A stretch of DNA of 39,251 bases from the NCBI GenBank assembly GCA_021816385.1, contig JAKAYJ010000002.1:1-39251 (forward strand), in the 5' to 3' direction. The notes under the pieces were generated by a model. That model did not search any database, was not told where the DNA came from, and worked only from the letters and a program-made list of their open reading frames with translations. Numbering within the stretch: the first letter of the stretch is position 1; every line of letters starts with the position of its first letter. A program made the position numbers and the translations under genes. This DNA comes from Thermoplasmata archaeon (GTDB taxonomy: Archaea; Thermoplasmatota; Thermoplasmata; Thermoplasmatales; Thermoplasmataceae). This document shows positions 14,262 through 22,001 of the stretch, in pieces.

Positions 14262-15914
14262 ATGGACCCTTTTGAACCGGTGAATATAGGAGACTTGACA
14301 ATTAAAAATAGATTTGTGATGGCACCCATGATTTCTAATCTGGCTGATCCAGATGGTTTCACCAATGAAATTCACACTTCTTACCTTGAAGAGAGAGCAC
14401 GTGGAGGATTTGGAATGATTGTTACTGAATATTCATATATCGATGCTCCCCTGAGCAGGGGCTCGAGAAATGAACTTTCCTTTGCTTCCTATGACCAGGC
14501 ACCAAGATTGAAGAGGCTCACAGAGCGAATTCATTCTCATGGTACACGAATTTTTGCACAGCTGGTGCATGCCGGGGGAAAGGCTCTTGCAGAATCTTCT
14601 GAAAGACCAGGAGCACCGACTTCCATGCCATACCTCGGCAGGGAAACTGATGAACTGACTATGGAACAGATAGAGGAGATTAAAAATTCCTTTCTTAAGG
14701 CAGCAAAAATAGCCGAAAAATCCAACTTTGACGGGGTTGAACTTCATGGCGCACATGCATACCTCATTCAGGAGTTTCTATCGCCTTCGCTGAATAAAAG
14801 AAAGGATCGCTATGGTAATGATTTTACTGGGAGATTGAGGTTCCCTCAGGAAATAATAGACCTTATAAGAAAGGAAACGGATCTAAAGATTGGCATCAGG
14901 CTAAGCCTGTATGAAGATGAACCCGATGGGTATGGACCTGATTATGGTCTTAAAATTGCCGATTCCCTGAAGAACATAGATTATGTTCATTTTTCTGCAG
15001 GTAGGACTGCTCCCCCAGGTTCTTCTGCCTCATATTATTCTGAAAGAAATCACATTGGAAATAGATTGATTAGAAAACCGGATGTAACAACAATAGTAGT
15101 CGGATCTGTAGTTGATCTTGATTCTGTTAAAAAAGCCCTGGAAAAAAGCGATTTAGTTGCTGTAGGTAGGGCCGCACTTGCTGATCCTTATTTTCCATTG
15201 AAACTAAAGGCCGGCATGAAGCCAAGACCATGTATTAGATGTAACCAGGCATGCAGGGATTTCAGTTTTGGCCAGGTAAGATGTACTGTAAATCCACTAA
15301 CAGGCAATGAAACATACTATACTGCCGAGCATGCAACAGGACATGTTAAGATAGCAGGAGCCGGTGTAGCTGGGATGGAGGCTGCCATTTACCTTGCTAA
15401 TGCAGGAATGGATGTTGAGATCAATGAAGCGGGAAACAGGATAGGTGGACAGATCAATGAGATAGATGAACCCACAAAGAGAAGAGAGTTTATGGCACTG
15501 GTAGATTTCTATAACCAGGAGGTTGAAAGACTCAGAATAAGAGTAAACTTCAGTACAAGGGTATCAGTAAAAGACGTGGATATCTTCCTGGCAACAGAAG
15601 ATAGATATGAGAACCTGGATGAAGATAATGATATATTCGTTGATTCAAATATTTACAAGAATCTTGATCAGGCACTAAAACTCGCAGAAAGATGCAGGAT
15701 ATATATGACAGAAAGGAGCCTTACTTCACTGGACAGGCATAGACAGATGGTCTACAGGCATACGGCTGAGAATGATGGGATAGTTTTCGTAAAGGAACCT
15801 GATCAAAGGTTCAGATCAAGCAGTATAGAAAGGGTACAGTATGACATATATGGGGCAGCTATCAGGGGAATTACCGCTGCAAGGGACTATATACGTCTTA
15901 AATCAGTGCTTTAA
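14262..15914 (+). CDS. Old Yellow Enzyme / 2,4-dienoyl-CoA reductase-like flavoprotein, shortened C-terminus
   Basis: A 550-residue protein whose N-terminal part (about 1-320) is a flavin-binding TIM barrel of the NADH:flavin oxidoreductase family: M-A-P-M at 21-24, Q-L-V-H-A-G, G-V-E-L-H-G-A-H-A-Y-L-I-Q-E-F-L-S-P and N-x-R-x-D-x-Y-G-x. Cysteines at about 324, 327, 331 and 341 form the 4Fe-4S site seen in FadH and trimethylamine dehydrogenase. A dinucleotide motif G-A-G-V-A-G-M-E follows at about 367. After it the sequence departs from the family: the second GxGxxG for NAD(P)H is missing and total length is about 100 residues short. It may take electrons from a partner protein instead. It overlaps the convergent kptA by 12 bases. 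Confidence 0.82.
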   Translation: MDPFEPVNIGDLTIKNRFVMAPMISNLADPDGFTNEIHTSYLEERARGGFGMIVTEYSYIDAPLSRGSRNELSFASYDQAPRLKRLTERIHSHGTRIFAQLVHAGGKALAESSERPGAPTSMPYLGRETDELTMEQIEEIKNSFLKAAKIAEKSNFDGVELHGAHAYLIQEFLSPSLNKRKDRYGNDFTGRLRFPQEIIDLIRKETDLKIGIRLSLYEDEPDGYGPDYGLKIADSLKNIDYVHFSAGRTAPPGSSASYYSERNHIGNRLIRKPDVTTIVVGSVVDLDSVKKALEKSDLVAVGRAALADPYFPLKLKAGMKPRPCIRCNQACRDFSFGQVRCTVNPLTGNETYYTAEHATGHVKIAGAGVAGMEAAIYLANAGMDVEINEAGNRIGGQINEIDEPTKRREFMALVDFYNQEVERLRIRVNFSTRVSVKDVDIFLATEDRYENLDEDNDIFVDSNIYKNLDQALKLAERCRIYMTERSLTSLDRHRQMVYRHTAENDGIVFVKEPDQRFRSSSIERVQYDIYGAAIRGITAARDYIRLKSVL

Positions 15915-16658
15915 GTTATTCCTCTCCCCGAGAATTCTCCTTTCCCTCCTCTCCTTGTAATTTTCAACTTCCTCCTTTTCTTCCTGGGACAGGTCTACTT
16001 TCTCCTGCTCGATTGATAATATGAATTCTGGAGGAATTTCCGTTGTGAGATAAACCTCTCTTGAAGCCCTGTACACTGGTATTTTCTCCCTGAGCTCCTC
16101 GGTGTTGATCCCTATCACTACTGGATCATCCACGTGGAACAGTCCTGTGACATATGCTTTCCTGAACGTTGATGAGAGATGGATATATGTCTTGTCAGAT
16201 GGGTTGATTCCAGTTTCCCTGATCAGTGAGAACTCCTCCCCGGTAGTCTGGTAAAAAAGTATGTCAGGTATATCATCTACTGGAAGATCATCAAGGATTA
16301 CTGGAATTGTGTGATCATACGTTGCCCTTATTTCCCCTCTATCATTCACCTGGTATCTTCCCTTTTCATCTGTTTTACCAAGTGCCTCTATATGAAGTGG
16401 AGTTAACCATCCAAACCTTCTCCTCTGCGTCTTTATGGCTGGGACAATAGAATATATTTTTGCGTAACCATTTTTTGATAACCTGATTCCATAATTTTCT
16501 GGGAAGTGCCTGAGCATTCCAGCAAGGATTCGACCAACAGCATCCACCTCATCCGGATACATGAGATTCCGTCCCTCCTGTCCACATTTTGGGCATTCAA
16601 AACCCCTATAGAAACCATCAATTGGGCATATTCTCAGATTCTTTTCCAATCTAATCAC
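15903..16658 (-). CDS. kptA: RNA 2'-phosphotransferase KptA/Tpt1
   Basis: A protein of about 251 residues that transfers the 2'-phosphate from spliced tRNA (or other RNA) to NAD+, giving ADP-ribose 1'',2''-cyclic phosphate. An N-terminal zinc-ribbon-like part (Cys11, Cys22, Cys25) typical of archaeal members precedes the L-R-H-F-P-E-N-Y-G-I region, an R-R-R-F-G-W-L-T-P segment, A-T-Y-D-H-T-I-P and the H-L-S-S-T-F-R-K-A block with the NAD-binding fold. The frame is open back to 16691, but the GTG at 16658, giving V-I-R-L-E-K-N-L-R-I-C-P, matches family N-termini. It overlaps the prs stop (GTGATTAG), so the two are translationally coupled. Confidence 0.9.
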   Translation of the reverse strand: MIRLEKNLRICPIDGFYRGFECPKCGQEGRNLMYPDEVDAVGRILAGMLRHFPENYGIRLSKNGYAKIYSIVPAIKTQRRRFGWLTPLHIEALGKTDEKGRYQVNDRGEIRATYDHTIPVILDDLPVDDIPDILFYQTTGEEFSLIRETGINPSDKTYIHLSSTFRKAYVTGLFHVDDPVVIGINTEELREKIPVYRASREVYLTTEIPPEFILSIEQEKVDLSQEEKEEVENYKERRERRILGERNNLKH

Positions 16659-17505
16659 CAGTGATGAAATATGATAGTTTCCGGGATACATTAATCTTGC
16701 TATAACCTGACTTGATAGTATCTGATACGGCCAGTTCTACACACTCTGATGCTATTTTTCTGTCCACATTGTTTATAAATAAGCCATGAGTTGCAGATAC
16801 AAACACTGCTGATGCCCCTGAATTCTTTATGATTTCCATGGACCTCAGTATTGTACCACCCGTAGAAATGATGTCATCTACAAGTAATACCTTCATTCCT
16901 GAGGCATCTATATGATCCATGTTATATTCCACCGTAGTTGCGTCTATTCTCTTCTTGTTCATAAATCCGCTTTTGCATCCAAGAATATCAGCTACCTCCT
17001 TAGCCCTGAAGAATGCACCATCATCGGGAGCCATGACAAGATCAATATTTTTTTCCCTGAAATAGTCTGCAATACTTCCAGATGCATGAAAATCCCTGCA
17101 TTTCCTTTTTGAATACCTGTATGAAGAGGTGTCGTGAATATCAACTGTAACGATTTCATCCGCATATTCTGATATGGAACTGATCAGGACTTTTGCTGAT
17201 ATTGCTTCACCTTTCTTATAGATCATATGCTGTCTCGCATATCCAAAATAGGGTATCACCGCAATTAATTTAGATGGATTGTCCTCCCGGACAGCATCTA
17301 GCAGGAATAACAATTCAAGTATCTCCGAATCATTGTTCGTATTTCCGACAACCGCAACTTCCTTCCCGCTCAGATCCTCCAGTATCCTGAAATATCTTTC
17401 CCCATCAGGAAATACCTTGCGTTCAACCCCCACTCCTTTCATCGAACTGCTGGTCATCATGTTTTTTGCAAATTCACCGGTTCTGGAAGTTGAAACTATG
17501 TACAT
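16651..17505 (-). CDS. prs: Ribose-phosphate pyrophosphokinase
   Basis: A 284-residue PRPP synthase that makes 5-phosphoribosyl 1-pyrophosphate from ribose 5-phosphate and ATP for nucleotide, histidine and archaeal cofactor synthesis. Recognised by P-D-G-E-R-Y-F-R-I near residue 34, Y-F-G-Y-A-R-Q-H near 105, the metal-binding V-D-I-H-D-T-S near 139, and the PRPP loop V-L-L-V-D-D-I-I-S-T-G-G-T near 206-218. The length matches archaeal class III-like enzymes. It overlaps kptA downstream. A TATA-like box (17526-17537) lies about 26 bases before its ATG. Confidence 0.95.
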   Translation of the reverse strand: MYIVSTSRTGEFAKNMMTSSSMKGVGVERKVFPDGERYFRILEDLSGKEVAVVGNTNNDSEILELLFLLDAVREDNPSKLIAVIPYFGYARQHMIYKKGEAISAKVLISSISEYADEIVTVDIHDTSSYRYSKRKCRDFHASGSIADYFREKNIDLVMAPDDGAFFRAKEVADILGCKSGFMNKKRIDATTVEYNMDHIDASGMKVLLVDDIISTGGTILRSMEIIKNSGASAVFVSATHGLFINNVDRKIASECVELAVSDTIKSGYSKINVSRKLSYFITGD

Positions 17506-17525
17506 ATGTGCTGAATGTCATTTTT

Positions 17526-17537
17526 TTATAAATATAT
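17526..17537 (-). promoter_or_regulatory. TATA box of prs
   Basis: On the minus strand TATATTTATAA is centred about 26 bases upstream of the prs ATG, the spacing of a leaderless archaeal promoter. Confidence 0.5.
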
Positions 17538-17570
17538 ATTTGAATTTGCTATACTGCATGACTCAATATT

Positions 17571-18305
17571 CTATTTATTGAGAAAAGCTTTGAGAAGTTC
17601 CTTTGTGGTTATGTTCTGTGTCAATTTTATAAATGACTCTTCCTCTTGCTTCATATCATCTGCGGGATTTAACCCCAGTGATCTGACCATAGATTTTTTA
17701 ATTTCTATTATCGTCTGACTATCTTTTGAGGCAATTTTTCTTGCAATTTCAAGCATTTCTTCCTTTGAACTTACAGTTTCCTGTATAATTCCTCTTTCCT
17801 TTGCTTCCCTGGCTGAAAGTATATTACCAGTAAGAGCTAGGTACATTGCGTTTTTATATCCTATTTCCCTTGGAAGGATAGTGTTCCCTCCAGCACCTGC
17901 ATTTATTCCGATATTAACTTCAGGTTGCCCAATTTTTGACTTCTCTTCTGCTATAATCATATCTGACCATTGTGATATTTCGAAACCGCCTCCAAGAGAG
18001 AATCCAGTCAGATATGAGATGAATATTTTGTCTGAATTGATCATGCTACTAACAATTGTGGACATTTTTTTTCTGAAGGATTTGGCAAGATCAATGTTCA
18101 TCGCCAGAAGATCGTTTATATCTGCACCAACTGAGAAGTCACCGTTACTGGAATCAAATACAATTACTTTCAGATTCCTGTCCTCTTCCAGAGATTTAAT
18201 GGCCTTGATCAGTTCTTCCAGCAGCTCCTGGTTAATCGCGTTCCTCTTTTCCTTTCTTGAAAGTGATATTTCCCCAATATTGCCATTTTTAGATATATCT
18301 ATCAT
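17571..18305 (-). CDS. Enoyl-CoA hydratase/isomerase (crotonase) family protein
   Basis: A 244-residue crotonase-fold enzyme acting on acyl-CoA thioesters. The oxyanion-hole regions are visible as S-V-G-A-D-I-N-D-L near residue 58 and G-F-S-L-G-G-G-F-E-I-S near 100. Both candidate acidic catalytic residues are present, the Glu in G-G-F-E-I and the Glu in Q-P-E-V-N-I-G. G-A-G-G-N-T-I-L-P-R is the usual following loop. This favours true hydratase activity, though isomerase activity cannot be excluded. With the thiolase at 26617 and the dienoyl-CoA reductase relative at 14262, it hints at fatty-acid or related acyl-CoA turnover, but these genes are not in one operon. The gap to prs is 65 bases. 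Confidence 0.87.
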   Translation of the reverse strand: MIDISKNGNIGEISLSRKEKRNAINQELLEELIKAIKSLEEDRNLKVIVFDSSNGDFSVGADINDLLAMNIDLAKSFRKKMSTIVSSMINSDKIFISYLTGFSLGGGFEISQWSDMIIAEEKSKIGQPEVNIGINAGAGGNTILPREIGYKNAMYLALTGNILSAREAKERGIIQETVSSKEEMLEIARKIASKDSQTIIEIKKSMVRSLGLNPADDMKQEEESFIKLTQNITTKELLKAFLNK

Positions 18306-18350
18306 CTTGATCAGCTAAGGGAAACTATCATCTCAATGGCTTTAATCTTT

Positions 18351-19025
18351 TCACTCTGTCATTTCTCTTGCTTTCCTGAATAGTTCCACAAACTCTTCCA
18401 TTGTGATTCTTCCAGTGTTCACGTTCCTGGGGCTTGGGTGAAATATGCACATAACTTTGTATCCATCCATTTCATAGACTTTCCCGTTTCCAAATTTCCA
18501 TCCTCTTACTGTGTTTCCAGATTCCCTCAGTGATTGAACTACAGCATCGAACGCTATCTTTCCCAGAACAACTATAATCTTCAGATTTTTCATCAAATGG
18601 ATCTCCCTGAGTAGATATGGGTTGCAATTCATTATCTCCCCTTTTTCCGGCTTGTTTTCTGGGGGGACACACCTTACAGCAAGCGATATATATGAATCAA
18701 AATACGCGAGGCCATCATCCCTGGAAAGTGATGTTTTCTGGTTTGTTATACCGGCTTCGTATAAGCAGGAGATGAGAAATTCCGAACTTTTATCTCCCGT
18801 AAATACCCGTCCTGTCCTATTTCCTCCAGATGCAGCTGGTGCAAGGCCCACTATCATCATTCTTCCGTTTATATCTCCATATCCTGTTAGAGGCTTTCTC
18901 CAGAATATTTCTGATTCATATTTTTTTGACTTTTCAAGCACATGCTCCCTGAAATCTACAAGTCTGGGGCATTTTCTGCAATCTGTAATTTCCCGGTTAA
19001 GGACAGAAATAGAATCTTCATCCAT
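18351..19025 (-). CDS. Uracil-DNA glycosylase, family 5 (UDGb) type
   Basis: A protein of about 224 residues that removes uracil (and in family 5 also hypoxanthine and other deaminated bases) from DNA. Motif A is G-L-A-P-A at 60-64 followed by A-S-G-G-N-R-T-G-R-V-F-T-G-D, the family 5 pattern that lacks the usual catalytic polar residue of motif A. Four cysteines (16, 19, 119, 134) can hold the 4Fe-4S cluster, and H-P-S-P-R-N forms the second motif. The frame extends to 19070, but the ATG at 19025 (M-D-E-D-S-I-S) fits the family N-terminus and lies about 25 bases after TTTATTTTT. Sensible equipment for an organism exposed to heat and acid. Confidence 0.9.
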   Translation of the reverse strand: MDEDSISVLNREITDCRKCPRLVDFREHVLEKSKKYESEIFWRKPLTGYGDINGRMMIVGLAPAASGGNRTGRVFTGDKSSEFLISCLYEAGITNQKTSLSRDDGLAYFDSYISLAVRCVPPENKPEKGEIMNCNPYLLREIHLMKNLKIIVVLGKIAFDAVVQSLRESGNTVRGWKFGNGKVYEMDGYKVMCIFHPSPRNVNTGRITMEEFVELFRKAREMTE

Positions 19026-19210
19026 GGAGCGACATGCTTTCTGACTAAAAATAAACACCTTCCATAACACTTCATTATTTTTAAAACATGAACTAAGCCA
19101 GAATAATGAAAGGGATGGAGCAGGTCGTGGGATGTTTTACGGTCTGTATTCAATATTGAAATCACCTATTGTTTAGAATAATATTAATAAATTGATTGAA
19201 TTAAAGTGCC

Positions 19211-19669
19211 ATGAAACTTACATCAGTGCTGGGAGGTGTTGCCCTTCTTTCATTTTATATATTCATAGTAGTATATTATAGGTTTCTGTTATTTTATATT
19301 ATAGACCTGATTCCGGTACTGGCCCTTGGAGCTTTTCTACTGGTAAGCGGTGCGCGATCAAAAAGTGTAAAGAATATAAAGAGAAAATCGGACCAGTCTA
19401 TATTTGATGGTATTATGAACATAGGTCTTGAGAAGATAAGGAAAGGCGACCTTACGGTTGATGAGAGTACCTTTTCAGTCATAATGAATAAAATTAGCAA
19501 ATTCATAGTTGAACAGCATGAAGTCCCAGAATTTGGCTTCAATTCCCTGTATCTCAAGACTGGCACTGAAATAGAGGCTGAAGATCTTGAGAATAAGATT
19601 AAAAACTTAGGTATATCCTGCAAAGTAATACAGGACCGTGGTAAATATTATGTAATGATTGAACTCTGA
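19211..19669 (+). CDS. Hypothetical protein with two N-terminal membrane helices
   Basis: A 152-residue protein I do not recognise. Residues 5-25 and 29-47 are strongly hydrophobic and should form a membrane hairpin. The remaining hundred residues are soluble and charged, with mixed alpha/beta character ending in G-I-S-C-K-V-I-Q-D-R-G-K-Y-Y-V-M-I-E-L, which suggests a small cytoplasmic domain. A TATA-like ATTAATAAAT lies about 24 bases before the ATG, so it has its own promoter. It precedes the DtxR-type regulator by about 47 bases on the same strand. No function can be assigned. Confidence 0.7.
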   Translation: MKLTSVLGGVALLSFYIFIVVYYRFLLFYIIDLIPVLALGAFLLVSGARSKSVKNIKRKSDQSIFDGIMNIGLEKIRKGDLTVDESTFSVIMNKISKFIVEQHEVPEFGFNSLYLKTGTEIEAEDLENKIKNLGISCKVIQDRGKYYVMIEL

Positions 19670-19716
19670 ATTACATGTAAGGAGAGTATATTATCCAGAA
19701 TGGAATTATTATTGTG

Positions 19717-20361
19717 ATGAGTGCCAACCTGTCGGTGACGACTGAGGATTATTTAAAATCAATATATGAATTGAATGAATACAAGGGATTTGCGACCCTG
19801 GCAGACATTTCCCAGATACTGGGAACCGCAAGACAGACTGTTTATGATGAGATTAAAATACTTCTTGATAAGAACTTTGTAAAAAGGAATGATAGGGGTA
19901 AATATTCTCTTACTGAGGATGGCGAAAGAGAGGCAAACCTGTTTTTGAGGAAGCATAGAGTTGCCGAGATACTCCTGTGGAAAGGGCTTAATATGAAGTG
20001 GTCCAAGCTTGATGATCAGGCAATGGGCATCGAGCACGGCATGACAGAAGAGATTATTTCAGCAGCATGTAAGAAATTCGACTGCGAAAAATGTCCGCAT
20101 GGAAATCCAGTACCGGATAGCAACGGCAGAGTTTCCGTTCCTTCAGACCTGAAATATAAAGAACTTGACGTTGAAAGGAGGTATTTTTTGAACAGGGTAA
20201 TTTTTGAAACTCCAGATATTCTAAAATTCCTGGAAGAAAATTCCCTTTTGCCTGATATCATGGTAATGAAGGAAGATAATCCAGGCAGGCTCAGATTGAA
20301 TAATAACATGACCGTTAGTATTCCAGATTACATACTTGATGCCCTGAGATTTAGAAAATGA
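19717..20361 (+). CDS. DtxR/MntR-type metal-dependent transcriptional regulator
   Basis: A protein of about 214 residues with an N-terminal winged helix (T-E-D-Y-L-K-S-I-Y-E-L, recognition region A-R-Q-T-V-Y-D-E-I-K-I-L) and a dimerisation/metal domain. Metal-ligand positions are partly conserved: His80 and Glu84 (K-H-R-V-A-E), and Glu106 and His107 (I-E-H-G-M-T-E-E). The usual Cys of DtxR site 2 appears as Met103 and a further His as Asp. A cysteine cluster C-K-K-F-D-C-E-K-C-P-H-G follows, and a C-terminal SH3/FeoA-like region is likely. It probably regulates iron or manganese homeostasis. A GTG three bases upstream is an alternative start. It converges with the MFS gene at 20394. Confidence 0.87.
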   Translation: MSANLSVTTEDYLKSIYELNEYKGFATLADISQILGTARQTVYDEIKILLDKNFVKRNDRGKYSLTEDGEREANLFLRKHRVAEILLWKGLNMKWSKLDDQAMGIEHGMTEEIISAACKKFDCEKCPHGNPVPDSNGRVSVPSDLKYKELDVERRYFLNRVIFETPDILKFLEENSLLPDIMVMKEDNPGRLRLNNNMTVSIPDYILDALRFRK

Positions 20362-20393
20362 AGTGCCATATTGGAGATTGTTTTTCCAAATCA

Positions 20394-21719
20394 TCAGTCG
20401 TTTATGGGATCTTTCAGTCTGCTTGAACTCTCTTTTGATAGTAATAATCCTATGAGCAGGACAATTGTTCCAATGAAGAGGAAAATCAACCACGATTGAC
20501 CGGTTGTGCCGAACAGATTTTTTGAAGAAAAGTATATGACAGCAGAAATTCCAAAGCTCGCAGGTATTGCTGCACCATTGTATATGAATCCAATGGATGT
20601 AGTCCTGTGTGACTTGCTGAAAACTTCTGATAGGAATGCAGGTATAGATGCAAATATTGCGGCCTCAATGAATGCCTGAACTGAAAAAGCTACAATGGTA
20701 AGTGTAAGGTTTCCAGAAAATACAAGGTAATAAAGAGGTATTAATGATATCAGGAATATTATGGAAAATATAGTCATGGTCAATTTTCTCCTGAATATCA
20801 GGAAGGCAAAAACTCCACCTATCCATACACCTACGAGTGATATGAGACTTATGTGAGAATTGTAAAGATCATCGGCAGATCCGGATATCTTTGTGTACAA
20901 CTCCCCGAGGAATGTAGGGTAGAAACTCAGTGTTATTGTGTTTAATAATAGCAGGCCAGCCACCAGCAAAAAAGCCGAAACAAGAATTCTTGTTTGCAAT
21001 ATTGTACCCTCTATGGGAACCTTTTCAATTTCGTTCCTGGATTTCATTTCATCAAAAACAGGACTCTCGTGAGTGAATAGCCTGATGATGACGGCAACTA
21101 TACCAGGAATAATAGTTGTTGCAAATATGACCCTCCATACAAGGTCGTCCGCCTGTGCCGGGCCATAATAAGACCTCACAAGAGATGCAACCAGCAAAAG
21201 GATGAAATATCCAACTCCGTAACCACTCTGTACAAAAGCTCCTACTGCTACCCTTTTTCTCTGCGGTATGGCTTCCATTGATAATGCTGTACCTCCAGAA
21301 TATTCCGCACCTGCGAAGATACCAACTAAAAATAGGAGTATGTACAGTATTGCTGTTGCTGCATATCCTGCTGTCTGGTAAGTGGGTATGAAAGCTATCA
21401 GGAAGGAAAAGAATGAAAATCCTACAATGGAATACAGTAGCATTTTCCTTCTACCGAGCTTATCTCCAAGAAAATTTCCAAGGGCGATTGATCCAACAAA
21501 ACGTGCTAGAGCTCCAACTGCGAGACCGAGAAATGTGAGAAAGAGAGAATCTGAAAAATTTGAGGGAAAAAATACCCCGGATATGGTTACAGCAACAACC
21601 ACGTATGCTATTGATGTATAACCATCCATAAGCCATCCAGAGAAGGCAGAAAGGATCTGAGCAACTTGAGTTCTATTAAGTTTTTCTGATTTCATTTGAT
21701 TATTTTCACTTATAGCCAT
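20394..21719 (-). CDS. MFS transporter, metabolite:H+ symporter-like
   Basis: A 441-residue membrane protein with about twelve helices. Family traits are G-W-L-M-D-G-Y-T near helix 1, G-N-F-L-G-D-K-L-G-R-R-K (motif A) after helix 2, and G-I-F-A-G-A-E-Y-S-G-G-T-A-L-S near helix 4, as in the MHS and sugar-porter groups that import organic acids or similar solutes with protons. The frame extends to a GTG at 21731; the ATG at 21719 is preferred because GGTGA lies eight bases before it. The aspartate in helix 1 (W-L-M-D-G) is often part of proton coupling. Substrate unknown. It would use the large inward proton gradient of an acidophile. Confidence 0.85.
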   Translation of the reverse strand: MAISENNQMKSEKLNRTQVAQILSAFSGWLMDGYTSIAYVVVAVTISGVFFPSNFSDSLFLTFLGLAVGALARFVGSIALGNFLGDKLGRRKMLLYSIVGFSFFSFLIAFIPTYQTAGYAATAILYILLFLVGIFAGAEYSGGTALSMEAIPQRKRVAVGAFVQSGYGVGYFILLLVASLVRSYYGPAQADDLVWRVIFATTIIPGIVAVIIRLFTHESPVFDEMKSRNEIEKVPIEGTILQTRILVSAFLLVAGLLLLNTITLSFYPTFLGELYTKISGSADDLYNSHISLISLVGVWIGGVFAFLIFRRKLTMTIFSIIFLISLIPLYYLVFSGNLTLTIVAFSVQAFIEAAIFASIPAFLSEVFSKSHRTTSIGFIYNGAAIPASFGISAVIYFSSKNLFGTTGQSWLIFLFIGTIVLLIGLLLSKESSSRLKDPIND

Positions 21720-21879
21720 ACAGATCTTCACCCATTCATTTATACTTGAATTTATTAAACTTTAATGATTTCAAAGGTTTTATTCAGATAATTCCTACAG
21801 ACTTTGCACGTATTTCTACTGTATTCACTTCATTGAATTCAAACCTTTTCACTCAGCCTCTATGAGTCACTTATATATA

Positions 21880-21905
21880 TTTATATTCTTATTTTATATT
21901 CTTAT
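21880..21905. repeat. 13-base tandem repeat in a 282-base AT-rich gap
   Basis: The unit TTTATATTCTTAT occurs twice in direct tandem. It lies in the AT-rich gap between two divergent genes, the MFS transporter and the ABC exporter. It may be a binding site or simple sequence drift. Apart from this repeat and the exporter promoter, the gap shows nothing I can support. Confidence 0.5.
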
Positions 21906-21968
21906 TTTTGAAAACTGAAAAAGTTCTTTATTCTTCAACCATATAAAAGTCTTTGAATCAACTACAAA

Positions 21969-21979
21969 ACTTTAAAATT
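21969..21979 (+). promoter_or_regulatory. TATA-like box of the ABC exporter operon
   Basis: ACTTTAAAATT is centred about 27 bases before the TTG at 22002. This spacing supports the TTG as the start codon of a leaderless transcript. Confidence 0.4.
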
Positions 21980-22001
21980 CTCGTCATAATATAGGGATAT
22001 T

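Noticed and set aside
17571..18305. A beta-oxidation operon
   Set aside because: The enoyl-CoA hydratase, thiolase and dienoyl-CoA reductase relative lie kilobases apart on different strands with their own promoters, so only a loose metabolic link can be argued.
21841..21910. Possible CRISPR or replication origin in the AT-rich gap
   Set aside because: Only one 13-base unit is repeated twice, there are no spacers, and no Cdc6/Orc gene or origin box is seen nearby.
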